Below, piece after piece: positions 31,551 to 33,941 of a stretch of 33,941 nt of DNA (positions are counted from its first letter, which is position 1; the number at the start of each line of letters is the position of its first letter). The stretch covers positions 1 to 33,941 of the forward strand of contig FTLJ01000592.1 in the NCBI GenBank assembly GCA_900155495.1. The letters run 5' to 3'. Source of the DNA: Porogramme epimiltina (taxonomy: Eukaryota > Basidiomycota > Agaricomycetes > Polyporales > Polyporaceae). The notes beneath the pieces were generated by a model. That model had not been told where the DNA came from and ran no database searches. It was given only the letters and a program-made list of their open reading frames with translations. The translations under genes and the position numbers were made by a program.

Positions 31551-33287
31551 TCAATAGTACGCTTCTGCTCCTGCATACGACTTCCCCGATGCACCTCCAG
31601 ACGGCACAGAGGATGCGCCGTCTGAGCTATCCGTTGTGTTGAGCAACTCGAGGTCTTCGGTCTGGCGTCTGACGTATTCCACAGAGCCTGGTCCAAATGC
31701 AGGGGTCGGCTTTGTGTAAGGTTTGAGCACCACAGCGAGGAGACCGGCGGGGATCATCGCCTGTAGGTCCGACTGCGGCGGCACGGTCTGGAAGGAAAGC
31801 TGATGACGTACATCAGAACGAGCTCCCGATGCCATTTCACAACGGGTGGCAGCACTTACCGTATCGTTCATCTTCTTGTACCCAACCAAGAACGTACTCG
31901 TGCTCTCCAGCTCCTCCTGCACGCGTACCTTCCTGCGCTCCCGCATGTCCTTCTCGCGCTCCCCGTTGATCATGCCGCCCGACGCATGCCCGCTCTTGAG
32001 CTCCTCGAGTTCTTTCTTCGCCCACATGAGGAAACCAACTGCCGCGCCGCCTTTGGCCGTGCCCCCATTCTCGCCCGCGTCGACCCCAAGCCACTTGCGC
32101 GCCAGCGCGCCGTGCAGCGCAGCCTCGTCCGCGAGGTACCGCCTTAGCTCAGGTGCAGCCTCCTCCCCGCTCTCGTCGCGGTCCGCGCCCCCGGACTTGT
32201 CACGCCCAAGGGGGAGCTTGAGGCGCGACTTGGCCCCTGGCCGAGACGCGCCGGGGGTCTTGACGAGCGAGCGCGCGGACGCGTAGAGCGCCGCGCACTC
32301 GAGGTGAAGCTTCGCGACGAGCGCCGGCGCAGGGTGCGATTTCGGGAGGGGTGGGCCGGGCGTGAGGGTGCTCTCGAAGGCGGCCTTAGAGAGTAGCTTG
32401 CGGATCGCCAGGTTCTGCGCGTCCGCGAGCGCCATCTTGCTCAGCCCGATGATGACCTCGCGGCTGAGGTCCGGGGGGCGCGGGCAGCTGATCCCGAGCG
32501 CGAGGACGCGCTCGCGCTCCTTGTCCCAGTCTGCGATGCATTCCCTGCCGATGAATTCGTACAGGCCCGCGGCCTTGCAGAGAAGGTTGACGGCGAAAGC
32601 TAGGCGTTCGTCCTTGGCTTTGCGCTCAGTGTCGGAGATGGCGCGTTCTGTCTCGTAGCGGCCGAGCGAGTGAACCACCGCGCGAGCAAGATTGGAGATG
32701 GCGAATGCGTAGGTGAGGAGAGTGAAGGATAGCTCCGTGGAGAATGTGGGGAGGGATAGTCGCGGGGAATTGTGGAAGAGCGTAGAGGAAAGAGTTGTTC
32801 GCCAACTGAAGACTGGACGACGGTTAGTAGAAGGACGGAGAGGGAGGCGAGGGCACGTACTTGGTTCCGTTTTGAGCACAATCTCAGTCTTATCCAAGCA
32901 GCTCAAAATACCGCATAACTTAGGTATGTACTCGTCGAGGATCTGAGACAGCGTAGCGAAGTCAGTCCTCCTCAATTGCGTACTTGGAAACCGAGGACAC
33001 GGCAGTCATAGACACCAGACGAGATCCCACTGTTATAGATCACCGTCACAGTCCAGAGAGCAAGGCAAGCAGTATCCATAATGCCTCTACGCACTCACTT
33101 TGACGAGCTTCAGGTGGTCCTTCTCGCCACTGTCTGTTCGTTTGCTCTCCTTCAAAACCGCACGGAGGTTCGCACGAGATTCCGTGGCGTCCGCGATGTC
33201 CGCCGTGTATATGGCAGTTGCATCTTCGCATACGTCTGCGAAGGAGATGGCGCCGGTGGTGGGGAGTTCATAAAGATAGCTTGTCAT
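31551..33287 (-). CDS. palC: pH-response regulator PalC, BRO1-domain protein
   Basis: Predicted 490 residues from exons 33287-33099, 32942-32861, 32812-31860 and 31799-31551. PalC is the fungal BRO1 protein that joins ESCRT-III (Vps32) to the plasma-membrane ambient-pH signalling complex leading to PacC processing. Visible family features are YELPTTGAISF at the N-terminus, ILDEYIPKLCGILSCLDKTEIVLKTEPIFSWRTTLSS, the BRO1 core (RAVVHSLGRYETERAISDTERKAKDERLAFAVNLLCKAAGLYEFI), GYKKMNDT-LSFQTVPPQSDLQ, and KPYTKPTPAFGPGS near the end. A basic low-complexity loop (about 260-300) interrupts the domain. The first intron is 156 nt, the longest in the window. Joining LKLVK to ILDEYIP gives the expected family sequence, but a small exon within it is not excluded. 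The Ser/Gly-rich tail is unconserved. Confidence 0.88.
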
Positions 33288-33941
33288 TATAGAGGAGTGC
33301 GGGTAGAAGGAGAGATCGTCCCAGCACTGGCGCTCTCCGGATCGGAATGCTGTGGCTGGGGCGGGCCGCCCTCCCCGCTGATCAAAGTATGCGATCTCGC
33401 TGTGAGGGCAACGGGCGGTCGGTCTCTGCCCACCACGAGGACGAAGCTTCGAACGAGCTGTGCAGATGGAACTTGAAGCAAGTGCGTGTCTGAGTCAAGC
33501 CCCCACTTATGACTCTGACATCTCCTCAATCGCACCGCTAGTTCCATCCTGGTACCCAAAATTATTTTATGTCCCAGGAAATAGCCCACTCGTCCCGGGC
33601 CCGGCCCTAGCGTTAGCCGATGTCGTGCATAAGGGTACTCCCCAATATAGAAGTTTCGTGCTCACCCAAACGCGGCGCTTGTCCTCGCCGGCAGTCCTTT
33701 GGGATCTTACGCGCGTCTAAATCCGTCCCAAGAAAAGTGCCCATCCGTCTAGCCGCCTGGGCACACATGTCCTCTCATGCTCTGCCATTCGGTTCCTTAC
33801 ATTCCCCTCACTCGTCTAGTAGTACAATATACCTACCTGTAGGACCCAATAACACTATCTATTCATACACTGGTGGGATGTGTAACGGAAAGCATGCTAT
33901 TTGAGAAGATATGGGTTCTCATAAGTGCATGCAAAAGAATA
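33288..33941. other. palC upstream region to window end
   Basis: No gene is recognised in about 650 nt. It should include the palC promoter. A GC-rich palindrome, CCCGGGCCCGG, lies around 33595-33605. No obvious PacC site (GCCARG) was noticed. Confidence 0.4.

Overview
The window is nuclear DNA of a filamentous basidiomycete, most likely a wood-decay agaricomycete. Genes are dense and cut by many short introns (about 40-80 nt). Donors are mostly GTRNGY and acceptors are YAG with a close branch site. The tRNA carries a small intron after position 37. F-box proteins form a tandem family, and the conserved genes (ATG3, VPS53, TSR1, palC) are of fungal type. All gene models here were spliced by eye and checked for reading-frame continuity, but not against transcripts.

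Bases 1-5565 are GC-rich at the left and contain no protein gene I can support. They hold four, perhaps five, diverged copies of an element of about 280-330 nt (2117, 3179, 3816, 4789, and a weak one at 473). Each copy starts with CCCTATCG plus a hexamer and ends with a complementary hexamer plus AGGG. The hexamers change together between copies and the changes make G-U pairs on the + strand, as expected for a structured RNA. I could not assign it to a known family.

Bases 5566-16147 hold five F-box genes on the minus strand. The first has a canonical F-box and a very GC-rich body. The next three (7521-9394, 9714-11580, 12015-13904) are tandem F-box-like/leucine-rich paralogs. The fifth (14391-16147) is a more distant relative. 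All four paralogs have one intron at the same place, phase 0, just before a D/E-W dipeptide.

Bases 16655-33287 are mostly housekeeping genes. These are ATG3 (autophagy E2-like enzyme), an intron-containing tRNA-Lys(CUU), an MBIP homolog divergent from VPS53 (GARP/EARP tethering), an SGNH/CE16-type esterase with an unresolved 5' end, TSR1 (40S ribosome maturation), an Old Yellow Enzyme-type oxidoreductase, and palC (BRO1-domain ambient-pH signalling). Only VPS53 is on the plus strand. The neighbours do not form one pathway, although ATG3, VPS53 and palC all act in endomembrane or lysosome/vacuole trafficking.
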